Shown in pieces: positions 24,774 to 31,635 of a DNA stretch of 36,575 bases. A program made the position numbers and the translations under genes. This stretch comes from a virus. The DNA lies in the IMG/VR virus record IMGVR_UViG_3300029309_000121, positions 1 to 36,575 of that record. The stretch is one strand, 5' to 3'. The notes below the pieces were generated by a model that made no database searches, had not been told where the DNA came from, and saw nothing but the letters and a program-made list of their open reading frames with translations. The number at the start of each line of letters is the position of its first letter. Within the stretch, counting starts at the first letter, position 1.

Positions 24774-26126
24774 TTAGTAAATTCTAATGCCTGTTTTATT
24801 TCCTGCTCTACTATAAATCATATTAAACTCCTTATAACATAAATATCCGAGCGCGTCATTAAGGTGATCGTAACCATTTTGTTTATCTGGATCGCCTGTT
24901 TTTTCATCATAACTTTGTAATTCTAAACATTCAATTAAGCGTCGGCAACGGGCATAAATCGCCACACGCACCCGTCCTTTTGAGTTTTCCAAGAGTGCTT
25001 GTAAGGTTTGAACTCGGTCTTTAATTGGTGGGTTACTCCTAAGCGCCATACTTGTGAAGCCATAGCTTTGCAAAATAGCAATATCTGTTTTGCTTGCGTT
25101 GATTGTTGATCTATTAGCACCACTGGCATCTGGATAAACTAAAATCTTATTTCTACCATAACGCCTAACTATTTCTCTTGCCAGAGCATCAGTATCTTGT
25201 TGTTTAGTTATTTCATCAATAACAAATAATTGATCTCCTGAAGTGACACAAACAACAGCATTACAATTCATCACATTAAAATCGATACCAATTTTTAAAA
25301 TTTCATTTTCAATAGGAAAAGGTAGTTTATCAATTACATGTTTATTACGATCAAATCTTGAATAAACAGCCCCTGAAGTTAAATTTACAAATTCACCATT
25401 TAAGTATGCTTTTATTAATTGAGGTGGATAATTTTCTTCTAAAGAAGGAATAAAAGTTTCAGGTAAAAATGGATTATCGCTTGTTTTTCCTTTTATTAGT
25501 CTTGTATCTTCTTTTTTATTTTTTTCAAATGTTTCAAATGCCCATCCATGACCCTCAGGAGTTGTTGTTGCATAAAATTGCTGAATATTACCAGATCTTA
25601 ATCTGGCTAAAGCCATATTCATAGCTTGCTCTGCGTCTCTTTTTGGTACAGTATCAGCCTCATCAAATCCAACAGCACAGAGATTTTGTCCACGAAGGCG
25701 TTGATATGTAAGAATAGTTCTTAATAAAATTGTATGTGATCCTTCTTGAAAAGATAAAACATATTCAGGTAAGGGTGAAGCTCTGAAAGTATATGGTATT
25801 TCCCATTCTTCAAGTAAGTCATTCATAGTTCTTATTAAAATGTCACGGAGCATAACATTAGTAGGTTCAAAAACTGCTGATATATGTCCAACATTCATAG
25901 CTGCAAGCATAAAAGATTTTGATACTAAAGCATAAGTTTTACCAGCACCGAAACCACAAACTAAAGCTAATTTTCTATGTTCTATATCCTTACAAAATTT
26001 TTCTTGATGCGGTAATAAATTATTTTGAATTTTAGTTATAACTTCATTTGCTGAAGGTATTTCATATAAGCCATTACCACTAAGAACATGACCTTGTTTT
26101 AAAGAATCTAAAAAACTCACGAACAA
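24774..26126 (-). CDS. terL: Terminase large subunit
   Basis: 450 residues. The ATPase domain has Walker A GFGAGKT at 58-64 and Walker B VGFDEAD at 152-158, followed by the coupling segment 'YATTTPEG' near 186-192. The RNase H-like nuclease domain has the three expected acidic sites: Asp282 (KIGIDFN), Asp333 (YPDASG) and the C-terminal 'DHLNDALGYL'. It packages DNA into the capsid through the portal. The type of end (cos or pac) cannot be told from the motifs. Confidence 0.95.
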   Translation of the reverse strand: MFVSFLDSLKQGHVLSGNGLYEIPSANEVITKIQNNLLPHQEKFCKDIEHRKLALVCGFGAGKTYALVSKSFMLAAMNVGHISAVFEPTNVMLRDILIRTMNDLLEEWEIPYTFRASPLPEYVLSFQEGSHTILLRTILTYQRLRGQNLCAVGFDEADTVPKRDAEQAMNMALARLRSGNIQQFYATTTPEGHGWAFETFEKNKKEDTRLIKGKTSDNPFLPETFIPSLEENYPPQLIKAYLNGEFVNLTSGAVYSRFDRNKHVIDKLPFPIENEILKIGIDFNVMNCNAVVCVTSGDQLFVIDEITKQQDTDALAREIVRRYGRNKILVYPDASGANRSTINASKTDIAILQSYGFTSMALRSNPPIKDRVQTLQALLENSKGRVRVAIYARCRRLIECLELQSYDEKTGDPDKQNGYDHLNDALGYLCYKEFNMIYSRAGNKTGIRIY

Positions 26127-26440
26127 AGATCAGCTAATTTAGCAGCAGTATTTATAGCACCTAAAGCAATATGAAATTGTCCTGCGTTTCTAGCTTCCAT
26201 CTGTAAAGTTGAACATTGAGCTAATAAATCTGCAATCATTTGTGGTCTTTCAATATCCCAATCTTTTTTAATATCATCTCTAGCTTTCTTTAAATAATTA
26301 TCTACAGTAGCTTCTGATACCCCCCAGTTTTCTCTAGCATACCTTAAACAATCTGACCTTCTACCACCTCTAGCAATTATCCGAGAAAGCTTTTGTACTC
26401 TAAGATCTATTTCAATTTTGCTTGATTCAGAAGCTGCCAT
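26117..26440 (-). CDS. terS: Probable terminase small subunit
   Basis: 107 residues. A helix-turn-helix at about 28-55 ('DCLRYARENWGVSEATVDNY') is followed by 'LKKARDDIKKDW' and a helical C-terminal region with 'AGQFHIALGAINTAAKLADL' that could oligomerise. It directly precedes and overlaps terL by 10 bases, as TerS genes usually do. It would recognise the packaging site, not identified here. Confidence 0.85.
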   Translation of the reverse strand: MAASESSKIEIDLRVQKLSRIIARGGRRSDCLRYARENWGVSEATVDNYLKKARDDIKKDWDIERPQMIADLLAQCSTLQMEARNAGQFHIALGAINTAAKLADLCS

Positions 26441-27475
26441 TTAATTGTTTTCTGTTTTAAACCAGTGATTATATATTTCTAATGCTACACGCTGAGTCAT
26501 AAAAGGGGGAACACTCATGCCCATTACATACCAAGGATCAGTATTTAAAAAGTTAAAATCTTCTGGAAAAGTTTGTATTCTCTTTATTTCATATGAATTT
26601 AAATATCTCGGTTTATTCCAATAAATTAATCCTTGTTTTGTAGTAACAGTACGTGAAGGTAATCGTGGATTTAAAGTACTCATATTAAAACAATGTCCTT
26701 TAGGGTGAACAGTTGAAAATGATTTACCTGGTTTTACTTTATACCAAAGTTTTTTTAAATTACCATTAATTAATTTTTCTTCAGTATTTGGTTTAATTGT
26801 TTCAAATGCCTCGGCAACTGAAATAGGTGCTTCATTAAATACAGGTTTAAAAGGTTTTAAATTTAAATCAGATCGGCGTGCTATAAAAAAAGTTCTTTCT
26901 CTTGCTTGCGGTACACCCATTTTTGCAGCATTAAATAAAAATAATTGTGTTTCATATCCAGCTTTTTTAAAATCTCTAAATATTTCTTTTACATAGCCAC
27001 GAGCATTTCCGGCAATTAATCCTTTAACATTTTCAGCAACAACTATTTTTGGCTGTAAAAGTTTAGCTGTTCGAATAAAATGAAAAAATAAATCATCTAA
27101 TCTTTGATATACTTGACCTTCTCTAAATTTAAATTCAGTACCCCATCTTTTTTCACGCTTGCCTGCCAAACTAAAAGTTGAACAAGGAGGTGAACCATCT
27201 AAAATATCAAGATTTTTTAAATCACCTGGAATATCTAAAAGTTCATTAAACTCCTGGACACCCATTAAATAACTAAATTTAGGTTTATGATTAGCTCTAT
27301 AAATAGCCATCATTTCTTTATCAATTTCAACTCCACCTAAAACATTAAAACCTGCAAGTTTATAACCCATTGATGAACCGCCGCCACAATGAAAACAGCT
27401 AAAAACATTTAAATTATTTTTTTTTATATCTTTTAAATCAGATAAATACCAGGCACCAATTTTTTTTTCTATCAT
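26441..27475 (-). CDS. DNA (cytosine-5) methyltransferase
   Basis: 344 residues with the C5-methylase motifs in order: motif I at about 25-35 (FSCFHCGGGSS), motif IV with catalytic Cys98 (GSPPCSTFSLAG), motif VI ENV at 148-150, motif VIII QARER at 190-194, a target-recognition region at about 215-285, and a C-terminal helix 'MTQRVALEIYNHW'. No restriction gene is nearby, so it probably modifies phage DNA to avoid host restriction or acts in regulation. Overlaps the ParB-like gene by four bases. Confidence 0.92.
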   Translation of the reverse strand: MIEKKIGAWYLSDLKDIKKNNLNVFSCFHCGGGSSMGYKLAGFNVLGGVEIDKEMMAIYRANHKPKFSYLMGVQEFNELLDIPGDLKNLDILDGSPPCSTFSLAGKREKRWGTEFKFREGQVYQRLDDLFFHFIRTAKLLQPKIVVAENVKGLIAGNARGYVKEIFRDFKKAGYETQLFLFNAAKMGVPQARERTFFIARRSDLNLKPFKPVFNEAPISVAEAFETIKPNTEEKLINGNLKKLWYKVKPGKSFSTVHPKGHCFNMSTLNPRLPSRTVTTKQGLIYWNKPRYLNSYEIKRIQTFPEDFNFLNTDPWYVMGMSVPPFMTQRVALEIYNHWFKTENN

Positions 27476-27996
27476 TTTTTATTATTAAATTCGAAACCGC
27501 ATCGGGGACAGGTATTGTCAAATTCATTAAATTCAGTTTCTGCATGTTCGCGTGATCCTTCAAAATCTTTTATTTCACCATCGCCTAATAATTCTGATAA
27601 ATCATCATCATCAAAAAAAGGTTTTAAATCATAATCCATAGTTAATTCTTCTAATACTTCTCTGTCCCATTCCGATAAATCAGAAGTTCTATTATCAGCA
27701 ATAGCTAAACCAACTTTTTGATCTTTAGTTAAATTAGTTCTTTTTACTGCAATAATTTCATCTCCATTTGTTTCTATAACTTTTACATTTTTAACTCCGG
27801 CAGCTTTTGCTCCTTCAATAGTGCCATTACCAGCAATAATTGTATTGTTTTCATCAATAACAATTGATCTTCCAGTACCAAATTTTTCTAATGATTCAGA
27901 AATTAATTTAGCTGATCGATCAGTTCTTAATCGAGCATTGTTTGGATCTTGATTTAATTCTTGAATAGAAATAGTATTTTCAAATTTTTCTTCCAT
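27472..27996 (-). CDS. ParB/Srx-like nuclease domain protein
   Basis: 174 residues. The N-terminal ParB-like fold is shown by 'ISIQELNQDPNNARLRTDRS', the 'TIIAGNGTIEGAKAAGV' box and 'VKVIETNGDEI...LTKDQKVGLAIADNR'. The C-terminal tail is acidic and ends with one CPRCGFEF knuckle. Such proteins are often encoded next to phage DNA methylases; here the methylase gene overlaps it. It may bind or nick DNA; NTPase activity as in plasmid ParB is not evident. Confidence 0.85.
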   Translation of the reverse strand: MEEKFENTISIQELNQDPNNARLRTDRSAKLISESLEKFGTGRSIVIDENNTIIAGNGTIEGAKAAGVKNVKVIETNGDEIIAVKRTNLTKDQKVGLAIADNRTSDLSEWDREVLEELTMDYDLKPFFDDDDLSELLGDGEIKDFEGSREHAETEFNEFDNTCPRCGFEFNNKK

Positions 27997-28041
27997 AATT
28001 TTAAAATTTTATAATTAATATATAACTTTCAACAAAGTTTA

Positions 28042-28503
28042 TCAGTTCTTTTTTCTAATGTCATTTAAAATTGTTTTATTTTTTGATAGTTGTTCTTTAA
28101 CTTTTAAAATATAATCAGGCAGTTCAGTTTTATTTCCTTTAATATTTTCTTGTCTTATTTTATTAAGTGTTTTACAACTAAGTTCCCAAGATTCCTTACG
28201 TAAATTATGAATTAGTCTTGTTTTATCTTTTGGAATATCAATACCAACATCATTACAAATATTAGAAGAATCATCTCGAAAACCATATTTTTCTATGGAA
28301 CCATCTTCTTTTCTTTGTGGATATGCTGCTTGACACCAACAAATAATAGCTAAATCATGCCTTTGATCATAGCCGGGCAGAACATTGGATAAATAACTAT
28401 CAGAATTGTGAACTATTCCAGAATCAGAACAGGCAAAACAATTAAAATCAGGTACTTTATAAGTTACTTCTTTATCAATTGGAAAACGTTTAAAAAAAGT
28501 CAT
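28042..28503 (-). CDS. Unknown Cys-containing protein after the initiator gene
   Basis: 153 residues. The N-terminal half has 'FNCFACSDSGIVHNSDSYL' and 'DLAIICWCQAAYP', two CxxC/CxC pairs that could hold one zinc ion, reminiscent of the zinc fingers in helicase-loader type proteins. The C-terminal half is a charged helix. It directly follows the initiator-like gene (gap 8 bases), the position of lambda P, so a helicase-loading role is a reasonable guess and no more. Confidence 0.6.
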   Translation of the reverse strand: MTFFKRFPIDKEVTYKVPDFNCFACSDSGIVHNSDSYLSNVLPGYDQRHDLAIICWCQAAYPQRKEDGSIEKYGFRDDSSNICNDVGIDIPKDKTRLIHNLRKESWELSCKTLNKIRQENIKGNKTELPDYILKVKEQLSKNKTILNDIRKKN

Positions 28504-28511
28504 AAGCGGGT

Positions 28512-29309
28512 TTAAAATGGAACATTTTTATTCCTGGACTTTAATTTTAACTTGCTTTTTGGTTGTTGTACATAAAGAAATGCTTCATAGTAGCCATCAC
28601 GTAACCATTTAAACGCATTTGGGAAACAAGTAACAAATCCTCCGTCTTTTTCAATTTTATTTTGATCTGCTATAGCTCTAAATAAAGCAGGTTTTAATTG
28701 AACCTGTATTTTTTTTGAAAGTTTATTGTAATGTTGATAAGTTAATTTTTTAGATTGTCCACTAGCTCTTTTTTTAATTTTTTGATATTGATTCCAAAAT
28801 TCATTAAATTCATCAGTATATATATTATTTGTTTTAGTTAATTGTTTTAGTTTAATTTGTTTTAGTTCGTGTATCTCTGGGATACTACCCCCCGTATCTG
28901 AGAAATACTGGGGTGGTATCTGAGAAATACTAGTATCTGAAAAAGACTGCGGTTGTTTACTAGGGTTTTGAAGTTCTGGGTGTAGGGTAGTATCTGAGAA
29001 AGACTGCTTATTTGGTGGTTCAACTTTTAATTCATGCCATACTGTTACTCTATAAGCATTAGTTGATTGAAGGCCATCTTCAACTCTACCAATTTTTTCT
29101 AACCAACCTTTTTCACACAAAGATTTAATTACTTTAACAACTTTATTGCGACCAATTTTTGCATCTTTAGCAATAGTTGAATAAGAAGGCCATATATTAG
29201 GATAGTAACTTTGTAAAACCCATAAAACAGCTAATTCATAAGGATCAATTCTGCCTTTTAAAGCTGTGGGTAATGATACAAAAGGCGTTTTTTCAGGTAT
29301 AAAACTCAT
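28512..29309 (-). CDS. Replication initiator-like protein (lambda O-like layout)
   Basis: 265 residues. The N-terminal about 85 residues form a winged helix ('LAVLWVLQSYYPNIWPSYST', 'IAKDAKIGRNKVVKVIKSLCEKGWLEK'). The middle is a Ser/Pro/Gln-rich linker with QSFSDT-type repeats that result from DNA iterons. The C-terminal region has 'FNEFWNQYQKIKKRASGQSKK', the FWxxY pattern common at the end of phage replication proteins, and 'CFPNAFKWLRDGYYE'. Layout (DNA-binding head, iteron-bearing middle, interaction tail) parallels lambda O. It is first in the long leftward operon, and its start codon shares CATG with rusA. Confidence 0.8.
   Translation of the reverse strand: MSFIPEKTPFVSLPTALKGRIDPYELAVLWVLQSYYPNIWPSYSTIAKDAKIGRNKVVKVIKSLCEKGWLEKIGRVEDGLQSTNAYRVTVWHELKVEPPNKQSFSDTTLHPELQNPSKQPQSFSDTSISQIPPQYFSDTGGSIPEIHELKQIKLKQLTKTNNIYTDEFNEFWNQYQKIKKRASGQSKKLTYQHYNKLSKKIQVQLKPALFRAIADQNKIEKDGGFVTCFPNAFKWLRDGYYEAFLYVQQPKSKLKLKSRNKNVPF
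28829..28867 (-). repeat. AT-rich triple repeat, candidate DNA unwinding element
   Basis: TTGTTTTAGTT (plus strand) is present exactly at 28829-28839, 28842-28852 and 28857-28867, starting 13 and 15 bp apart. The copies fall in two different reading frames of the initiator gene, so the repeat is not a peptide repeat. The AT-rich 11-mers beside an iteron array suggest a duplex-opening element. Confidence 0.75.
28871..29005. other. Iteron cluster, candidate replication origin
   Basis: Five 16-bp copies related to GTATCTGAGAAATACT: 28871-28886 (degenerate in the middle), 28894-28909, 28916-28931, 28933-28948 and 28990-29005 (the last two end GACT). Each has inverted arms (AGTAT/ATACT or a variant) around a short spacer. 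Copies at 28894, 28933 and 28990 are read as Q(S/Y)FSDT; those at 28871 and 28916 in another frame as SI(P/S)(E/Q)I. Conservation at DNA level across frames argues for binding sites of the initiator, as in the lambda origin inside O. Confidence 0.85.
29298..29303 (+). promoter_or_regulatory. Possible -10 element of rusA, leaderless transcript
   Basis: TATAAA lies 4 bases before the rusA ATG, so transcription would start at about the start codon. The -35 position (GATACA at 29275-29280, 17 bp upstream) matches TTGACA only partly. Weak prediction based on the absence of any other upstream space. Confidence 0.3.
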
Positions 29310-29742
29310 GGTTCAAAAAATATATATTGATGTCAAAGGGCTAAATCCAGCTCCGCAAGGAAGTAAAGTCTACTTGGGAAAAGGTCGAATGATTGAAAGT
29401 TGTAAAAGATTGAAGTCATGGCGGGATTTAATTAAGAAAGAAGTATTAAAAGCTAATAAAGAAATGATAAGTGGACCTTGTGAAGTCTTTATATGTTTTC
29501 GATTATCTAGGCCAAAAATACATTTTTCTAGTAAAGGTGAATTAAAAAAAGATGCTCCAAAATATGTAATTACTAAGAATAGAGGTGATCTTGATAAATT
29601 AGTTAGAGCATGTTTTGATTCACTAAGCATGACAGCTATTTCAGATGATGCCACCGTTGTGCAGTTAAATGCAAAAAAAAGGTTCTGCGAAAAACACGAA
29701 GAACCTGGAGCACAAATTTTAATAATGCCAGTGAAAAGTTAG
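29308..29742 (+). CDS. rusA: Holliday junction resolvase, RusA family
   Basis: 144 residues from the ATG at 29308 (MVQKIYIDVKGLNPAPQGSK). RusA marks: the N-terminal 'NPAPQGSKVYL', and the acidic cluster 'RGDLDKLVRACFDSL' (Asp94, Asp96) followed by 'ISDDATV' (Asp113/114) that binds the metal ions. It cuts four-way DNA junctions arising in recombination or replication. A GTG 42 bases upstream is possible but would overlap the divergent gene. It is the only plus-strand gene between two leftward operons; its last codons run into an inverted repeat. Confidence 0.9.
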   Translation: MVQKIYIDVKGLNPAPQGSKVYLGKGRMIESCKRLKSWRDLIKKEVLKANKEMISGPCEVFICFRLSRPKIHFSSKGELKKDAPKYVITKNRGDLDKLVRACFDSLSMTAISDDATVVQLNAKKRFCEKHEEPGAQILIMPVKS

Positions 29743-29837
29743 TCGAATAGACACCACCCGCAAAAGTAAGTCTTTCCCTTTATTGCTTCTTGGAACAACA
29801 ATAATAAGGTATTTTATCCTTAAAAGGATTCGACTAA
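29739..29837. repeat. Four-armed inverted-repeat element after rusA
   Basis: Outer stem TTAGTCGAAT 29739-29748 / ATTCGACTAA 29828-29837 (10 bp, perfect) encloses three arms: AGAC 749-752/GTCT 770-773, TTATTG 780-785/CAATAA 799-804 and TAAGG 805-809/CCTTA 818-822 (all +29000). The result resembles a tRNA-sized cloverleaf but lacks tRNA consensus. It sits between convergent genes, so it may be a bidirectional terminator, a small RNA or a cruciform DNA site. Confidence 0.6.
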
Positions 29838-29857
29838 ACTAAGAATAGCAAATTTAT

Positions 29858-30250
29858 TTAAGTAAATTCAGGATAAGATTGACTTAATCTTTTCTCTATA
29901 TTTTTATGGTCAACATTAAATTCAACTAATAAATCTTCTTTTTGTTTAATTAAATTAACTTTACGTTGTTTTGAATTTTTAATTTGATCTTTAAGATACT
30001 TTATTTGTTCTTCAAGACCTTCTATAAATTCATTAGTTGCTTGAATTTTATCATCATGTTTTTCAAGAATTTGAAATTCTTCTGAATCTTTTCCCCAAGT
30101 AATTGCTTGTCTTAAGATTCTTTCCCAATGGTTTAATTCATCACACCAATGTTCTGATTCTTCTCCACCTAATTCAAACATTTTAGTGTGGAATTTGTTT
30201 AGAATTTCATATGCTTTTTCAGCACGATTTAAGTAGTGTCCAGCTTTCAT
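29858..30250 (-). CDS. Unknown coiled-coil protein
   Basis: 130 residues, helical and charged; residues about 65-115 form a likely coiled coil (EEQIKYLKDQIKNSKQRKVN). The N-terminal part has one Cys and several Trp/His ('SEHWCDELNHWERIL'). Last gene of the short leftward early operon 31482-29858. No family recognised; a small regulatory or host-takeover protein is possible. Confidence 0.65.
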   Translation of the reverse strand: MKAGHYLNRAEKAYEILNKFHTKMFELGGEESEHWCDELNHWERILRQAITWGKDSEEFQILEKHDDKIQATNEFIEGLEEQIKYLKDQIKNSKQRKVNLIKQKEDLLVEFNVDHKNIEKRLSQSYPEFT

Positions 30251-30255
30251 AATTT

Positions 30256-30453
30256 TTATTTAGTAATTTTTAAATAGCCAACTTTGTTTCCATTAGTATC
30301 TTTAATAGGCTTAGATAATGGAAGGTTATAACTACAAATAGTAGTTTCTTTAGCGAAATTTGATAAGTCTTTAAAGATTCTGCTAATTTCAGGTGCAGCA
30401 TCTTCATAAAACATATCGTTATTAAGATTGATTGAAAAAGTAAGTTTTGACAT
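30256..30453 (-). CDS. Small unknown early protein
   Basis: 65 residues if begun at MSKLTFSINLNN; I prefer this ATG since it avoids overlapping the preceding gene by ten bases and gives a natural beta-strand start. Contains 'YEDAAPEISRIFKDLSNFAK' and ends 'GYLKITK', a small alpha/beta pattern. Gene spacing of two bases suggests operon coupling. Function unknown. Confidence 0.6.
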   Translation of the reverse strand: MSKLTFSINLNNDMFYEDAAPEISRIFKDLSNFAKETTICSYNLPLSKPIKDTNGNKVGYLKITK

Positions 30454-30455
30454 TA

Positions 30456-30845
30456 CTAACCCCAAACCATAGTTTTAATTTCTTCATCATTCATATGAAT
30501 GTGTAAGTTTTGTCCTTTAATTAAATTTTTAAGCATAGTTTCATTTAAAAGAATGTTTTCAGCAAAATCATCTCTACTTACATCATTTGCTTTATGCCAA
30601 ACTTCATTTCTATCTAAAGTTTTAGGATTATATCCTCTAGCAAAAGCTACTATAAATTTTTCACCTTTATAGCAACTCATTACATAAATTCCTTCATCTT
30701 TAACTAGCCAAAAAGATTTTTTGTTAGTGTACTTATCTTCATAAGCAACTTTAAATTCTTTAGCTTCAAGTGTTGCTTTAGCTAAATCTCTTAACTTTTT
30801 AGTAGATGGAAAAGTAAGACAGTGAACGTTTTTGTTGTAATTCAT
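30456..30845 (-). CDS. DUF3085-like protein
   Basis: 129 residues. The segment 'SFWLVKDEGIYVMSCYKGEK' followed by 'VAFARGYNP' and 'SRDDFAENI' fits the DUF3085 pattern (LVKDEGxY ... AxGxNP ... DDFxE), a small domain found in phages and plasmids with no known activity. N-terminal helix contains 'LRDLAKATLEAKEFKVAY'. Member of the leftward early operon; its ATG overlaps the upstream TGA. Confidence 0.7.
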   Translation of the reverse strand: MNYNKNVHCLTFPSTKKLRDLAKATLEAKEFKVAYEDKYTNKKSFWLVKDEGIYVMSCYKGEKFIVAFARGYNPKTLDRNEVWHKANDVSRDDFAENILLNETMLKNLIKGQNLHIHMNDEEIKTMVWG

Positions 30846-31009
30846 TTGTTAGGAGTATTTAAGATTTTATAGATTTTATCTAGTGTTTCTTGTCCACTAG
30901 AAGAAAGGCGATCATAATCCCATTGCATATCAATAATTAATTGAATTAATTCGTGGCCTTTTTTGTCGCCATCAAAGTTTCCTTTCTTTTTAGTTGTTGA
31001 AATATACAT
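30842..31009 (-). CDS. Small unknown early protein
   Basis: 55 residues: MYISTTKKKGNFDGDKKGHE, then an amphipathic stretch 'LIQLIIDMQWDYDRLSSSGQ' and 'ETLDKIYKILN'. It fills what looks like an empty interval and is coupled both ways: TAATG with the gene before it and ATGA with the gene after it. No family recognised. Confidence 0.7.
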   Translation of the reverse strand: MYISTTKKKGNFDGDKKGHELIQLIIDMQWDYDRLSSSGQETLDKIYKILNTPNK

Positions 31010-31257
31010 TATTCGAAAGTTCCTCCTTGTGAAAAAAATTGGTTTTCTAGTTTTGTTAATAAAGCTTGTTCTTTTTTAATTCTTTGTTTTAAAGAATCTC
31101 TGAAAGAAACATGAGAATCAATAAGATGTTTTGGTTCTTTTCTTCTTCTGCAATGTTTAATACAATCTTTGATGTCTTGCAAAGTTGCTTTAGTTCCATT
31201 TAAATCAACTCTAGTAACAAAACAAAGATGTTCTAATTCTTCAATAGTAAAGTTCAT
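31009..31257 (-). CDS. Small unknown early protein, helical
   Basis: 82 residues, mostly helical. Early part 'FTIEELEHLCFVTRVDLNGT' has a Cys, then 'DIKDCIKHCRRRKEPKHL' (Cys pair with His and Arg) and a coiled end 'KQRIKKEQALLTKLENQ'. The Cys/His spacing could bind a metal but is not a known finger. Coupled to the next gene by TAATG. Confidence 0.65.
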   Translation of the reverse strand: MNFTIEELEHLCFVTRVDLNGTKATLQDIKDCIKHCRRRKEPKHLIDSHVSFRDSLKQRIKKEQALLTKLENQFFSQGGTFE

Positions 31258-31284
31258 TTGTTTATAAAAATAAAAAAGAAACGA

Positions 31285-31482
31285 TTAAAAACCGTTTCTC
31301 TTGATATCGTTTAATAAGTAATCAAATTCATCATTGATTGCTTTATTGAATTTTAAAAATTCATCTTGTTGTGTAGTGTCTGCATTTTCTTGAAGACGAT
31401 CAAGTTTAAAATTTAAAACTTGTTGAGCATCAACTTGTAAAAGATTGATGACGTATTGAATTTGTTCTTTGTTTAAATTCAT
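31285..31482 (-). CDS. First gene of leftward early operon, unknown
   Basis: 65 residues, helical and acidic (NKEQIQYVINLLQVDAQQVL, then 'QQDEFLKFNKAINDEFDYLL'). It is the first gene read leftward from the divergent regulatory region, the usual position for an immediate-early product. Its leader contains ACCCGCA and GTTATTTCA motifs also present in the opposite leader. Function unknown. Confidence 0.65.
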   Translation of the reverse strand: MNLNKEQIQYVINLLQVDAQQVLNFKLDRLQENADTTQQDEFLKFNKAINDEFDYLLNDIKRNGF

Positions 31483-31635
31483 TGAAATAACTTGCGGGTT
31501 ATATATATATTATACGCTGTAAATTTATATAAGTAGCTGTCAATAGCTCTAATACTATGTAATCGTAGCAATCTTTGCATGGCTATTTACAGTTATTAAA
31601 TATCAAGACATAATATAAATAGTTATTTCACCCGC
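31483..31635. promoter_or_regulatory. Divergent early promoter/operator region
   Basis: 153 bp, very AT-rich, between divergent early operons. Rightward: TTTACA 31586-31591, 17-bp spacer, CATAAT 31609-31614, predicted start near 31621. Leftward: TATAAT (31509-31514) with no well-spaced -35. CTGTAAAT 31517-31524 and ATTTACAG 31585-31592 are inverted repeats; AGCT-N6-AGCT at 31535-31548 is a palindrome. Both leaders carry AGTTATTTC and ACCCGCA in permuted order (31484-31499 and 31621-31636). The arrangement suggests a common regulator; no repressor gene is recognised. Confidence 0.6.

Noticed and set aside
24935-25129. Minus-strand ORF of 64 codons inside terL in another frame
   Set aside because: It overlaps the nuclease domain of terL completely, has no neighbours coupled to it and no recognisable pattern.
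29266-29307. Upstream GTG start for rusA
   Set aside because: It adds 14 residues unlike RusA family starts and overlaps the divergent initiator gene by 44 bases; the ATG at 29308 gives the normal RusA N-terminus.
31509-31543. Leftward promoter made of TTGACA (31543-31538) and TATAAT (31514-31509)
   Set aside because: Both hexamers are good, but the spacer is 23 bases, too long for a standard sigma-70 promoter. The TATAAT may still be used with another contact.
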